Source of the DNA: Symbiodinium natans
Lineage: Eukaryota > Sar > Dinophyceae > Suessiales > Symbiodiniaceae
DNA length: 64,000 nucleotides
Direction of reading: 5' to 3'
Assembly: GCA_905221605.1 (NCBI GenBank)
Contig: CAJNDS010002242.1
Location: forward strand, 125,001-189,000
In this document: positions 57,101 through 64,000 of the stretch, one piece after another
Layout of the letters: every line of letters starts with the position of its first letter
Position numbering within the stretch: the stretch's first letter is position 1
Notes under the pieces: model-generated
Seen by the model: only the letters and a program-made list of their open reading frames with translations
Databases searched by the model: none
Told to the model about the DNA's origin: nothing
Made by a program: the position numbers and the translations under genes

Positions 57101-60010
57101 CTCACTATGGGTTCGAAGGATTCGGAGAAGCCTGGAGACTACTTAGTTTTCGGGATGTATGCTCATGGAGGGATTACAGGGATCACGACATTGTCCAAGG
57201 AGCTTCCCTGGCTGACGTGTGCCTTGACCCGCATGGTCAGACTGACCAATCCCCAACAGAAGATCTCGTCCATTGCTGTGTCCTGCAACACCTGTGCTAG
57301 TCCACACCGTGATAGCTATAACGATCCCAATAGCCCGAACTGTGTGATACCCATTGTATACCCTAAGACAGGAGGACAAGTGTGGGTGGCCAATCCGCAG
57401 CCTGATTCCAGATCTTCCGGAGTGTCCATGTTGTGTGGTCAGCAGAACGTGCAGGGAACCTGTCATCCACTGCGCGACCAAGGGGTGTATCTCAAGCCAC
57501 AAGAGTGGCACGCTACAATGCCTTGGACTGGGGACAGAGTAGTTGCCATCAGCTATGTCTTGAAAGCTTTCCCAAAACTAAAAGGGCATGAAATGTTGTG
57601 GCTCCGTAGTCATGGGTTTAGGCTACCCTCCAAACCCCGAGATTCCTTAACAGCTGAACACGCAAAGCCCAACGATGACCTGCCGTCATCTGAGTGTCTT
57701 CCAGCATCTCCTGCAAGCCCTAAAGTGTCTCAGCCTGAGTCCGCTGCCCAAAGCTTACAAGATGCGGCGCAAGCCTGTGCGGCCGCAATTGAACGTGCTG
57801 AAGCAGTGCATCAGGATTCCATGAGGCTTTGTGGTCCTGTCTCCTCTCCCAGGATAGACCTCCTTGAAGTGTATGCCTATCCCGATAGCCGAATTACGTC
57901 TTCCCTGAATCAGCTCGGGGGTAAGGCTGTTCGGTTCACTAGGCAAGACGGAGATTTAGCGACTCAAGCAGGACAACAGAAGCTGTGGGACCTTGTGCAT
58001 CAGCTTCAACCCCGTCATATCTGGGTAGCCCCAGACTGTCGACTGTGGTGCTCATGGTCTTACCTCAATGCTTCCCGAAGTTCTAAAGCTTTTCAAAATC
58101 GTCTGAAGGATTGCCAGGCCGATCAGATTCATTTGCGTCTGTGTGCCGAGTTGTTCGAATGGCAGCGGCTGCGTGGCCGAGCCTTCCATATGGAGCAACC
58201 TGCCCGATCTGGCATGCTAGATGAAAAAGCCCTAACTCCAATCGTGCAGAACACATGGCATGTCCACGTGGATATGTGTGCTTTCGGCCTCCGCACTCCT
58301 GTGCACAAGGTACCGATACAAAAGCGGACAATAATTTTAAGTTCTTCCAAGCAAATGGCTGACAGCTTAAGATCTCATCTATGCCAGAAGAATCATGAGC
58401 ACCACCGCATTGCCGGGCGTGTTCTCGGCGGTGTGCCCGCGTCCGTCTTTGCCGGATCCTACTGTCAGGGTTTTGCAGATCACGTGGCCAGACAGATGTG
58501 TTCCAAGCTGTCGGCGGATGCACTGGCCGTCGATCCAGAAACTCCCCGCACCCGCAAGAGGTTTAAGACTTCGGTTGGAACCCCAGTAGCCCTTAGTCAG
58601 CCCAATCTGAGCAAGCGCGAGGCCCCTGAGTCCTCCGAAGGGTCTCAACGCAGTGTTTCACAGCGACGACGTGAGTCGCCTATGCCAATGTCACTGCATG
58701 ATTCTTCAGCGTTGCCCACAGCTGCCTGGCAATCCGTGTTTGATATGGCCGCGCTGCAAGCCGGTCGAGCCACTTCGCTTGTGCATCCTGGTCACGAGAT
58801 CGTTGACCTCATCCAGCAAAATCTGAGCCAGATGAATGTCCTCCAAGTGTTTCTTAGTAAGGGTACCCGAAACCTTCAAAGTCCCCTAGGCGCACTACCA
58901 AGTACTGTAGCTCCATGGCGAGTCAGCGTCGGACAAGTCATTGAAGCTGGTCAAGCGAAGTTCATGTGTCTGGGCAACGAAGAGCGCGCTGCGATGCCTG
59001 AGAAACGGAAGAAGATGAGAATCCAAGCGGTTGAGTACCTCTTTACCATTTTTGGATCCATGAAGGATCAGACTTCCGTGTCTCAGACAGAATCCACGTC
59101 TCTGGGTGACCATCTTCCCGACACCCAGAGTGAGCCAAATCTCGAAGGGTGGGCGCCGCCTCCAGTGCCCCTGCATGGACCTGCCTTCCGCAATCTTGAT
59201 CGTGAGTCAAAAAACAAGCTCATCCGCATTCATAATAATCTGGGGCACCCCGCGCCCACAACCCTAGCGCGACATTTGAAAGCGGCAGGTGAAAGTTCTG
59301 CCTTGGTGGATGCTGCGCTTGAGTACCAGTGCGATGCATGCCTAGAGTCCACTGAACCACGACATCAGCGGCCCAGCAAACTTCCTGAACATAAGGAGTT
59401 TAATGATCTTATTGGGGTAGACGGTTTCTTCTTCAAGGGGAGATCGGGTTACAAAGCATATGTCCTTCATGCACTGGATGAAGCTAGCTGCTTCCACCTT
59501 GGACGCCGAGTACTGTCTCGGCAAACGAGCCATGCTACCAAAACTTTATCCGAATTTTGGTTTTCATGGGCTGGAAACCCCCGGAAGATCTACTTAGACC
59601 CAGCCGGAGAATTTAGATCCGCAGAAATTCTTGACTATTTCCAAAGTTTAAACATCCAATGCTTCATCACGGCCGCAGCCTGGCAAAGAGGTAGACTAGA
59701 AAGACATGGAGATGTTCTTAAGGATATGCTTGCCCGAATGGATGCCCAAAGCCCTCTGGCAAGTGATGACCTCTTTGACCAAGCCCTGCTTCAAGCTTTC
59801 CAGGCCAAGAACGCCTTGATGCGTCATCAAGGATATGCTCCTGAACAAATTGTGCTTGGAAAATCCCTAAGAGTCCCCGGAAGCCTAACCTCTGATGAAG
59901 ACCTGACTTCCCACGCCATGACTGAAGGGCCAGACCTAGAGTCTGAACGACAGCGCCAGCGGTTGGAAGTCAGGTGTTCAGCACGCAAGGTTCTGGGATG
60001 CAGACAATAG
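54131..60010 (+). CDS. Retrotransposon main polyprotein: gag, protease, 2OG oxygenase-like, methyltransferase-like, integrase (1959 aa)
   Basis: First ATG after the primer site. Residues 15-330 are gag-like. C339-x2-C342-x4-H347-x4-C352 is a zinc knuckle. D494-T-G-A is the aspartic protease site. About 735-930 is Ser/Gly/Arg/His-rich and overlaps a real-looking ORF in the +1 frame. About 1000-1150 matches a 2OG-Fe(II) oxygenase: H1059-x-D1061, H1127 and R1136, with GGQVWV at 1081. About 1243-1440 resembles a C5-cytosine methyltransferase: DLLEVYAYPD, P1301-D-C1303, HMEQP at 1353, CAFGLR at 1383. Integrase follows: H1701-x4-H1706-x27-C1734-x2-C1737, then D1764, D1823 and E1857. Near codon 1950 the conserved reading moves to the +1 frame, so this frame ends early at 60008. 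Known: copia polyproteins are cut by their protease. Inferred: roles of the two extra domains. Confidence 0.9.
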   Translation: MAQPPSASSETGGLPGMQLPWAAIPKFIPGSTDVTEYSRKMEFLAAMWPKEHLPLLAPRAALLCEGTAFKKLASLPPSKLQSTDDSGVKLLVSTLGGSWGKTVLEEKYDRFEKAIYGTVQKADETNDSYLARHDVHFEELVSQGVTLSEVRAYILLRQSQLSAEDRKKIVVEMGGTLDHTKVGASIRLLGSRFFSDLQGLRGSARNKTYDANITEETATDETERAYQATSSIPNSEEPETEIDGEYLEAMIAAEDQDALQVQAFEEELEGFFQETPDLQEALISYLDARNRLLQKKKARGFWPVSSSKGGKSHRGFKGKGRGKSAAQNQLLARIARSTCRACGERGHWRAECPKYGKPGSMSNKGEATTTFADVPEDSLAAASSQDGQTTEVFTSVPADALSLEEALVAKVLASRDVILNRLQQVVKNLKSRALKLSISRQADSGETSPADASGVPQQRAACAWRSKRAAPPMQVPHSSAHALLSSGSVEAILDTGASRCVMGKSLVSTFLSQLSDVVRDQVKVTQSAVRFRFGNNQTLVSERRILIPLRTANSSILWLGIEVVPGGTPLLLSKKAIKQLGGVIDTTADVCHLKRLQKKLQLRTGPTGLYMVDLARLCEESSQELQCHIVREDCFDETPQIRICMSTDQSLNTGSSTVGCTASRCSLSRFREKNSRVFGFRKTTNHVNAMSTATKRPLAPTSLSDTVSAPCAAASPLEVPPEPTLSDCFDSACSVHHGNEQGQSIPPEQSGSSLCSSSGSCHELHDGRDRESQRGDAGRVQDRLRSDHEGQNLHGSGRNREGLGEMVLRPPRQERETLSPSLHDLHREVHRSSRGDRSHAALRDGALECPSPSISANAQSDAARLKGSSQKGSSTVGAVPGPVGCGVDDGRPISDHRAGEQSDITHEPDGECHAAGVGSSPGPTCSVPGSVADRPFQLSKLSRNQVRWQQLEEQARTLVRNQAPLANLRCFLQQVPWDQLKGRREGKRSILTMGSKDSEKPGDYLVFGMYAHGGITGITTLSKELPWLTCALTRMVRLTNPQQKISSIAVSCNTCASPHRDSYNDPNSPNCVIPIVYPKTGGQVWVANPQPDSRSSGVSMLCGQQNVQGTCHPLRDQGVYLKPQEWHATMPWTGDRVVAISYVLKAFPKLKGHEMLWLRSHGFRLPSKPRDSLTAEHAKPNDDLPSSECLPASPASPKVSQPESAAQSLQDAAQACAAAIERAEAVHQDSMRLCGPVSSPRIDLLEVYAYPDSRITSSLNQLGGKAVRFTRQDGDLATQAGQQKLWDLVHQLQPRHIWVAPDCRLWCSWSYLNASRSSKAFQNRLKDCQADQIHLRLCAELFEWQRLRGRAFHMEQPARSGMLDEKALTPIVQNTWHVHVDMCAFGLRTPVHKVPIQKRTIILSSSKQMADSLRSHLCQKNHEHHRIAGRVLGGVPASVFAGSYCQGFADHVARQMCSKLSADALAVDPETPRTRKRFKTSVGTPVALSQPNLSKREAPESSEGSQRSVSQRRRESPMPMSLHDSSALPTAAWQSVFDMAALQAGRATSLVHPGHEIVDLIQQNLSQMNVLQVFLSKGTRNLQSPLGALPSTVAPWRVSVGQVIEAGQAKFMCLGNEERAAMPEKRKKMRIQAVEYLFTIFGSMKDQTSVSQTESTSLGDHLPDTQSEPNLEGWAPPPVPLHGPAFRNLDRESKNKLIRIHNNLGHPAPTTLARHLKAAGESSALVDAALEYQCDACLESTEPRHQRPSKLPEHKEFNDLIGVDGFFFKGRSGYKAYVLHALDEASCFHLGRRVLSRQTSHATKTLSEFWFSWAGNPRKIYLDPAGEFRSAEILDYFQSLNIQCFITAAAWQRGRLERHGDVLKDMLARMDAQSPLASDDLFDQALLQAFQAKNALMRHQGYAPEQIVLGKSLRVPGSLTSDEDLTSHAMTEGPDLESERQRQRLEVRCSARKVLGCRQ
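56340..56924 (+). CDS. Nested ORF in the +1 frame inside the polyprotein (194 aa)
   Basis: ATG in a CATCATGGC context, 194 codons, TAG at 56922; the frame is also open upstream from 56163. It reads as a normal protein: MAMSKAKASPQSNLGARFAR, then ETLGEFKIDFGRTMKGRTYM, EVAETEKDWVKWCCDHLAKS, a Pro/Ser linker, and a coiled-coil-like end VNSLTSRMNQMENVMQQVLG. The overlapping main frame here is low-complexity Ser, Gly, Arg and His, as expected if it is the shadow. The GRTY..V...DWVKWC pattern resembles segments I associate with dinoflagellate retroelement proteins, but I cannot verify that. How it is translated is unknown: internal initiation, frameshift, or fusion after splicing. Confidence 0.65.
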   Translation: MAMSKAKASPQSNLGARFARLQDPAMNYTMAEIENLSVETLGEFKIDFGRTMKGRTYMEVAETEKDWVKWCCDHLAKSEKRCHQVFMIFIEKYIEAAEETEATLLYATEPSNVPVHPSPRTPSLMQPASKAAPKRAPQPSEPSQDQWDVVSTTEGPSVITEQVNSLTSRMNQMENVMQQVLGAVQALHAQSQAA

Positions 60011-60029
60011 TCAAGCCATTCGCCGGGCA

Positions 60030-60929
60030 GTGCTGCGCAGGAGCAATCCAGTCCGGGGGCCGTTTAAGGCAGGGGCTTGGGTTCTCTACTGGATGAAAAA
60101 GTCTTCCCCGAACCGCTTAGCTGCCGGTAGGTGGCATGGCCCTGCCAAAGTCATTTGCCAGGAAGGACAGTCCATCACCTGGATTGCTCACGGTGCAACC
60201 ATTCTCCGTTGCGCGCCGGAGAATCTTCGTCCAGCCAGTCTTCGGGAGTGGCAGCAATTGACTCCTGAGAGTTTCAACACTGGTAATCCAAATACAGGGG
60301 GTGCTAGTACGTTTGTCGATTTGACAAACACTGAAGCAACTCCGAGTCAATCGCCTATTCCTCACATGCCGCCACCTGTGGTGGAATTTCCATTGCCAGC
60401 CGTTCCAACCTCCACCCATGTACCCCCAAGAACTACACCATCCGAGGATGACATACTTCAGCCTGAACAAGAATTAACTCCTCAGGTTTCTAACAATCCC
60501 GAAGGTGTGGAGAGAATGTCCGAAGTCGAGCGCGAACCCAACAGTCCTGTGGTCCCTGCTGCTCCTTCTGGACATTCGGGGAATACCGAACCCGAGATGT
60601 CTGCAAATCCTGAAGATCCATTTGCTGCTCCTGATCCTCTTGAAGTCCCCGTCCCAGATGATGAAGAGGGCCTTTTCATTGAACAAGTCTTGCTTGCTCA
60701 TGAAGAATTGGACGCCTGCAACCATGGAGATAATGGGATAAGTCACTTTACCTACCTAAGCACTGGACCCGAAGCCCTCGGACCTCCTCTAGCTGAAGAT
60801 AACTTGCCATACGTGGAAACTCCGTTAGAATGTCAGGAGCACCAAGCCTTTTGTTTGGAAATTCCCGTGCGAGCGAAGGACCTGAAGCGTTGGAGCCGTG
60901 AATCTTCTCCAGAGCAATTGATCACTTAA
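60030..60929 (+). CDS. Integrase C-terminal part and linker, +1 frame (299 aa)
   Basis: Continues the integrase after a frame change near 59988: codons for FWDADNSQAIRRAV precede the first ATG in this frame, so the ATG at 60030 is probably not a true start. GPFKAGAWVLYWMKK and GRWHGPAKVICQ with LRCAPENLRPAS form an SH3-like integrase C-terminus. An acidic Pro-rich linker follows. Ends TAA at 60927, overlapping the ATG of the next ORF (TAATG). The change could be a recent mutation, a sequencing error, or programmed +1 frameshifting. Confidence 0.75.
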   Translation: MLRRSNPVRGPFKAGAWVLYWMKKSSPNRLAAGRWHGPAKVICQEGQSITWIAHGATILRCAPENLRPASLREWQQLTPESFNTGNPNTGGASTFVDLTNTEATPSQSPIPHMPPPVVEFPLPAVPTSTHVPPRTTPSEDDILQPEQELTPQVSNNPEGVERMSEVEREPNSPVVPAAPSGHSGNTEPEMSANPEDPFAAPDPLEVPVPDDEEGLFIEQVLLAHEELDACNHGDNGISHFTYLSTGPEALGPPLAEDNLPYVETPLECQEHQAFCLEIPVRAKDLKRWSRESSPEQLIT

Positions 60930-62641
60930 TGGCTTCAATCAGCAAGAGAGCCCGATCTGAGGTCCATGTCAAAGATTTGACCCCGCAAGAAGTGGTGTTG
61001 TTCGATAAGGCCAAAGACAAAGAAATTCAATGCTGGATACAAACATCTGCCATCAAAGCCGTTCTCCGTCAAAAACTGAATCCGGAACAGATCCTTAAAA
61101 GTAGGTGGGTGCTAACATGGAAGAGTCCAGAACCGGGCGAGACCCAACCACGCGCTAAAGCGCGTTTAGTCGTGCTTGGCTATCAAGATCCAAAGTTAGT
61201 AGATGTCATGCGAGACGCACCGACCTTATCTAAGGAAGGACGCGCTCTTGTGCTGCAGACCATCGCTTCGTCCAAATTTCAGCTAAGTTCGTTCGATATA
61301 AAAACTGCGTTCCTCCGGGGTCAAGCGGACGCCGCTAACCCGCTGGCCATGGACCCCCCGCGGGAGATGCGTAAAGCTTTGGGTCTTAAGGAGGGTGAAG
61401 TGTGTCAGTTACTAGGCAATGCCTACGGTAGAGTAGACGCTCCTCTCTTGTTTTATAAGGAGCTGAGTAAACAGCTCCTCAACCTAGGATTTATTCGGCA
61501 TCCCCTAGAGCCATGTGTGTTCCTCTTGTACACTGGCCCAAAACTTAATGGCATCCTAGGAATGCACGTAGATGATGGGTTGGCCGGAGGAGACGAAAAG
61601 TTCAGCCAGAAAATTCAGGACTTGCAACAACGTTTGCCCTTCGGAAGTCGAAAATTTTCGAACTTCATTTTTACGGGAATCCACCTTGAACAGTTCCCCG
61701 ACTACTCAATTCGCGCCTCCCAAAGTGAGTACGTTCGGAACATTTCCCACATAGACATTGGCAGAACCCGTCGCCTGACGCCTGATGCCCAAGTCAATGA
61801 AGGAGAGCGTTCTAAACTAAGAGGTCTGGTAGGTAGTCTGCAATACGCTGTTACCCACACACGACCCGACATGGCTGCCAAATTGGGTGAAATTCAGAGT
61901 CAGATAACGACTGCAACAGTCCAAACGCTTTTGGCTGCCAACAAGGTGCTTCGAGAGGCCCAGGAACAGGCTCAGGTCTGTCTCTACTTCCTCGCTATTC
62001 CGCCAGCTGACTTGACATTTGTGTCGTTCGGAGACGCATCCTTTGCATCATCCAAGAACTTGAACTCCCATCAGGGAGCTCTGGTGTGTGCCACTGATAG
62101 TCGGTTAGGCCGTAATCTTGAAGCCCCATTGTCTCCCCTAACCTGGACCTCTAAGAAAATCCCTCGGGTTGTTAGGTCTACCTTAAGTGCCGAAGCTTAT
62201 GCCATGTCAAAAGCAGTTGACATGTTGGGCTGGATGCGAGCTCTTTGGGCCGTTGTGCACGTGCCGGCGTTCGCCTGGCAACGACCAGAAGAGGGATTCC
62301 AGTTGTTGAACCAAGCCATCGTCGTAACCGACTGTAAATCCTTGTATGACCTAGTTACTAGGCTGGCCATGCCTGCGTGCGAAGAACACAGAACTACACT
62401 TGAAGTCTTGTTGATAAAGCAAAGGTGTGCTGAGAACACCCGTTTCAGATGGATACCTACTACGCTCCAGGCGGCTGATTGTTTGACCAAAAACATGGAT
62501 GCTTCATTACTCCGGGCAGTGCTTGCTCAGGGACGATTCAAACTATTTGATACTTCCCAATCCCTTGAAAAAGATGCTCAGCGACGTAAAGCTATCGAAT
62601 GGTTGACCGCTCCCGGCGAACAGCACTCTGCGACATCATAA
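60929..62641 (+). CDS. Reverse transcriptase and RNase H (570 aa)
   Basis: Starts at the ATG of TAATG, returning to the main polyprotein frame. RT palm: SFDIKTAFLRG with D123, and MHVDDGLAGG with D215-D216 (the family's YVDD box, here HVDD). RVVL-type entry motif: SRWVLTWK then ARLVVLGYQDP. RNase H: D369 (GDASFAS), E422 (LSAEAYAMS), D468 (VTDCKSLYDL) and D517 (ADCLTK), the full four-carboxylate set. Domain order and motifs are of the Ty1/copia class. Catalytic residues are intact, so the domain could be active if translated. Re-initiation at TAATG or a -1 shift would connect it to the upstream part. Confidence 0.9.
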   Translation: MASISKRARSEVHVKDLTPQEVVLFDKAKDKEIQCWIQTSAIKAVLRQKLNPEQILKSRWVLTWKSPEPGETQPRAKARLVVLGYQDPKLVDVMRDAPTLSKEGRALVLQTIASSKFQLSSFDIKTAFLRGQADAANPLAMDPPREMRKALGLKEGEVCQLLGNAYGRVDAPLLFYKELSKQLLNLGFIRHPLEPCVFLLYTGPKLNGILGMHVDDGLAGGDEKFSQKIQDLQQRLPFGSRKFSNFIFTGIHLEQFPDYSIRASQSEYVRNISHIDIGRTRRLTPDAQVNEGERSKLRGLVGSLQYAVTHTRPDMAAKLGEIQSQITTATVQTLLAANKVLREAQEQAQVCLYFLAIPPADLTFVSFGDASFASSKNLNSHQGALVCATDSRLGRNLEAPLSPLTWTSKKIPRVVRSTLSAEAYAMSKAVDMLGWMRALWAVVHVPAFAWQRPEEGFQLLNQAIVVTDCKSLYDLVTRLAMPACEEHRTTLEVLLIKQRCAENTRFRWIPTTLQAADCLTKNMDASLLRAVLAQGRFKLFDTSQSLEKDAQRRKAIEWLTAPGEQHSATS

Positions 62642-62749
62642 GACAGCTGCCCACTTTTGAGTCCTACTCTCCCAGACCGAGTCCCCTACGACTCTGCACA
62701 GCGCCTCAAGGGCAATCAGGATGCACTTGTCCCAATAAAATTGGGTCAG
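62642..62749 (+). other. 3' internal region with hairpin in place of a clear polypurine tract
   Basis: The bases just before the 3' LTR are not purine-only. CCCAATAAAATTGGG (62731-62745) is a perfect 6-bp stem with an AAA loop, followed by TCAG and the LTR. The second-strand primer is therefore not obvious. Confidence 0.5.
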
Positions 62750-63060
62750 TGTGAATCTCATGGCAGGAGATTGCCGACATGTACATCCTGTTGCCTCCCG
62801 GGCTCCGAAGATCCCGACGGCGGGAGGGTAGGGCACGCTACCGGGTAGCGCATGGATCTCTGAGCTGGTGGAAAAGGGCAGGCGCCTTCTCTTGCGCGGG
62901 GCCGCATCTTTCTTTCGCTGACAGGGTCAGTTCTTCATTCAGATCTTTCACTGACAGGGTCAGTTTCTTCATCGTGGGTTCCTTTCCTGTATCTGGATTC
63001 TTGGGCAGATCTGGACATACAGAAGGGTCATCTGCTACCAGGGTGAACTTCGAGTTCACA
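62750..63060 (+). repeat. 3' LTR (311 bp)
   Basis: Same length and, by eye, same sequence as 53706-54016; TGTGAA ... TTCACA. Confidence 0.95.
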
Positions 63061-63065
63061 ACCCT
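63061..63065. repeat. Target-site duplication of the retrotransposon (right)
   Basis: ACCCT, matching 53701-53705. Confidence 0.85.
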
Positions 63066-63160
63066 AAATCCCTAAAACCCTAAAAACCTAAAACCCTAAA
63101 ACCCTAAAACCCTAAAACCCTAAAACCCTCTAACCCTCTAAAACCCTAAAACCCTAAACC
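63066..63160 (-). repeat. CCCTAAAA 8-bp variant array
   Basis: About ten CCCTAAAA units, an 8-bp variant, directly after the retrotransposon. Confidence 0.9.
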
Positions 63161-63170
63161 GTTGTGGCAG

Positions 63171-63231
63171 GGGCATCCTGAGCTTCGCCTCGTCATCGGC
63201 TGTTTCCAAAGTAGAGCGTTGGCTTCAACAG
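63171..63231 (+). CDS. Putative coding exon downstream of the retrotransposon
   Basis: CCGTTGTGGCAG acceptor, GTTGCCGG donor. Frame: GHPELRLVIGCFQSRALAST, phase 0 in, phase 1 out. Continues 53563-53588 in phase across the element. Confidence 0.6.
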
Positions 63232-63335
63232 GTTGCCGGCAAGCCAGAGGAGCTAAACCCATGAGCCCTGAACCCTAAACCCTAAACCCTAAACCCTAGC
63301 CCTAAACCCTAAACCCTAAACCGATATTTCGGGAG

Positions 63336-63413
63336 ATTGTCGACAAGCAGTTCGCCTCGTGCTGTCTTCGATATGGCTTATGGAGAATTGCTGAACTTCC
63401 GTGCAAAGCCTGA
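63336..63413 (+). CDS. Putative coding exon, frame ambiguous
   Basis: TTTCGGGAG acceptor. One frame: SPRAVFDMAYGELLNFRAK. Another, fitting the phase from 63231, reads DCRQAVRLVLSSIWLMENC and a stop. Right boundary unclear. Confidence 0.4.
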   Translation: MVDKQFASCCLRYGLWRIAELPCKA

Positions 63414-63860
63414 ACCCCTGAGCCTGAAACCCCAAGCTCTGCCAACAAAACCCTGTACGGTGTACCGGCCTGCCAGTCTGTTACGGGCTTTGCGCGGGCA
63501 GGGAGGAGTCCTTGAGCCATTCGGCTGAGAGATCAGGATGTGTTCTGAGTTGGTAGGGCTTAGCGTAAGCCCTCAGGCCTGCAGACCCTAACACCCCAAA
63601 CCTCAAACCCGATACCTAAACCCTGCTTGGGACTCTATTTACCTAAGTCGCAACTTCCCTTAATTAGTAGGTATGACCCATTAAAGCTGTGGGGTAAAGA
63701 GGGTTCCAGAAGCCCTTTAAACCCTTTAAACCCTAAAAGCCCTTTAAACCCCATAAACCCTATAAACCCTACAAACACATAAACCCCATAACCCCTATAT
63801 AAACCCTATATAAACCCGAAACTATATATAAACCCTAAAACCCGAAACCCAACCACTGAG

Positions 63861-63932
63861 GAGCTTCTGACCTTCTGCCTGATGAAGTTCGAAGACCTCT
63901 TCCAAGACGAGGAGGAGCCACGAATCCTCTTT
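63861..63932 (+). CDS. Putative coding exon
   Basis: CCAACCACTGAG acceptor, TTT|GTTTCTC donor. Frame: ELLTFCLMKFEDLFQDEEEP then RILF, 24 codons, phase 0 at both ends. Product unknown. Confidence 0.6.
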
Positions 63933-63948
63933 GTTTCTCAAAAGAGTT

Positions 63949-64000
63949 TCTACTATTTGCATAAGAAACCCCTCTAAACAAAACAACCATCATATTCTTC
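63949..64000. mobile_element. Family K element, copy K4 (cut by window end)
   Basis: CTACTATTTGCATAAGAAAC C matches the left end of K1-K3. The rest lies outside the window. Confidence 0.5.

Larger units (their letters stand above)
53706..63060 (+). mobile_element. Complete Ty1/copia-class LTR retrotransposon (9355 bp)
   Basis: Two 311-bp LTRs that look identical by eye, a 5-bp target duplication ACCCT, an initiator-Met-like primer site, and gag, protease, integrase, reverse transcriptase and RNase H in copia order (integrase before RT). It also carries a 2OG-Fe(II) oxygenase-like and a cytosine-methyltransferase-like domain between protease and integrase, plus a nested ORF. Identical LTRs imply a recent insertion, because they are copied from one template at integration. 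Two frame changes split the coding region. It sits in an intron-like gap of a + strand gene, in the same orientation. Confidence 0.93.

Noticed and set aside
54131-62641. Minus-strand and alternate-frame ORFs inside the retrotransposon, other than 56340-56924
   Set aside because: They are shadows of the coding frames with skewed composition, and no motif was seen in them.
1-64000. tRNA, rRNA, CRISPR array, riboswitch or bacterial operon
   Set aside because: No such structures were recognised; the window has eukaryotic exon and LTR-element features instead.

Overview
The window looks like nuclear DNA of a dinoflagellate, most likely of the Symbiodiniaceae/Suessiales type. I infer this from four things: (i) TTTAGGG-type telomere-like repeats spread through the whole window; (ii) an intronless ubiquitin-like plus RCC1-like repeat gene of a style abundant in Symbiodinium; (iii) a Ty1/copia-class retrotransposon with extra enzyme-like domains between protease and integrase; and (iv) many short exons with loose splice sites. 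The species cannot be named from sequence alone. No tRNA, rRNA, CRISPR or bacterial operon structure was seen.

Positions 1-53705 and 63061-64000 are a mosaic. Arrays of TTTAGGG or CCCTAAA (1 to about 25 units, with TTCAGGG, TTTAGGGG and TTTTAGGG variants) alternate with unique islands of roughly 40-260 bp. Many islands read as exons on the + strand: good codon composition, a pyrimidine tract plus AG on the left, and GT on the right, where the GT is often the first two bases of GTTTAGGG. I list about 65 such exons. At 13 junctions between neighbouring exons the reading phase is kept, including runs of four exons (27883-29356) and three exons (34930-36300, with a CCCH zinc finger). At several other junctions phase is not kept, so full gene models are not resolved. 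The working reading is one or more + strand genes whose introns are built largely from telomere-like repeats. Interspersed are at least ten families of short palindromic or terminal-inverted-repeat elements (50-300 bp), labelled A-K, some carrying a telomere-like array inside their loop.

Positions 42641-44107 hold one uninterrupted gene: an N-terminal ubiquitin-like domain followed by ten 41-residue RCC1-like repeats.

Positions 53706-63060 are a complete 9.36-kb LTR retrotransposon. It has 311-bp LTRs that appear identical (TGTGAA...TTCACA), a 5-bp target duplication ACCCT in a telomere-like array, and an initiator-Met-type primer site. The main frame encodes gag with a zinc knuckle, protease, a 2-oxoglutarate/Fe(II)-dioxygenase-like domain, a cytosine-methyltransferase-like domain and integrase; two frame changes then lead to an integrase C-terminus and to reverse transcriptase/RNase H. 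A 194-codon ORF is nested in the +1 frame inside the main polyprotein. The element lies in an intron-like gap: the exon before it (53563-53588) and the exon after it (63171-63231) join in phase.
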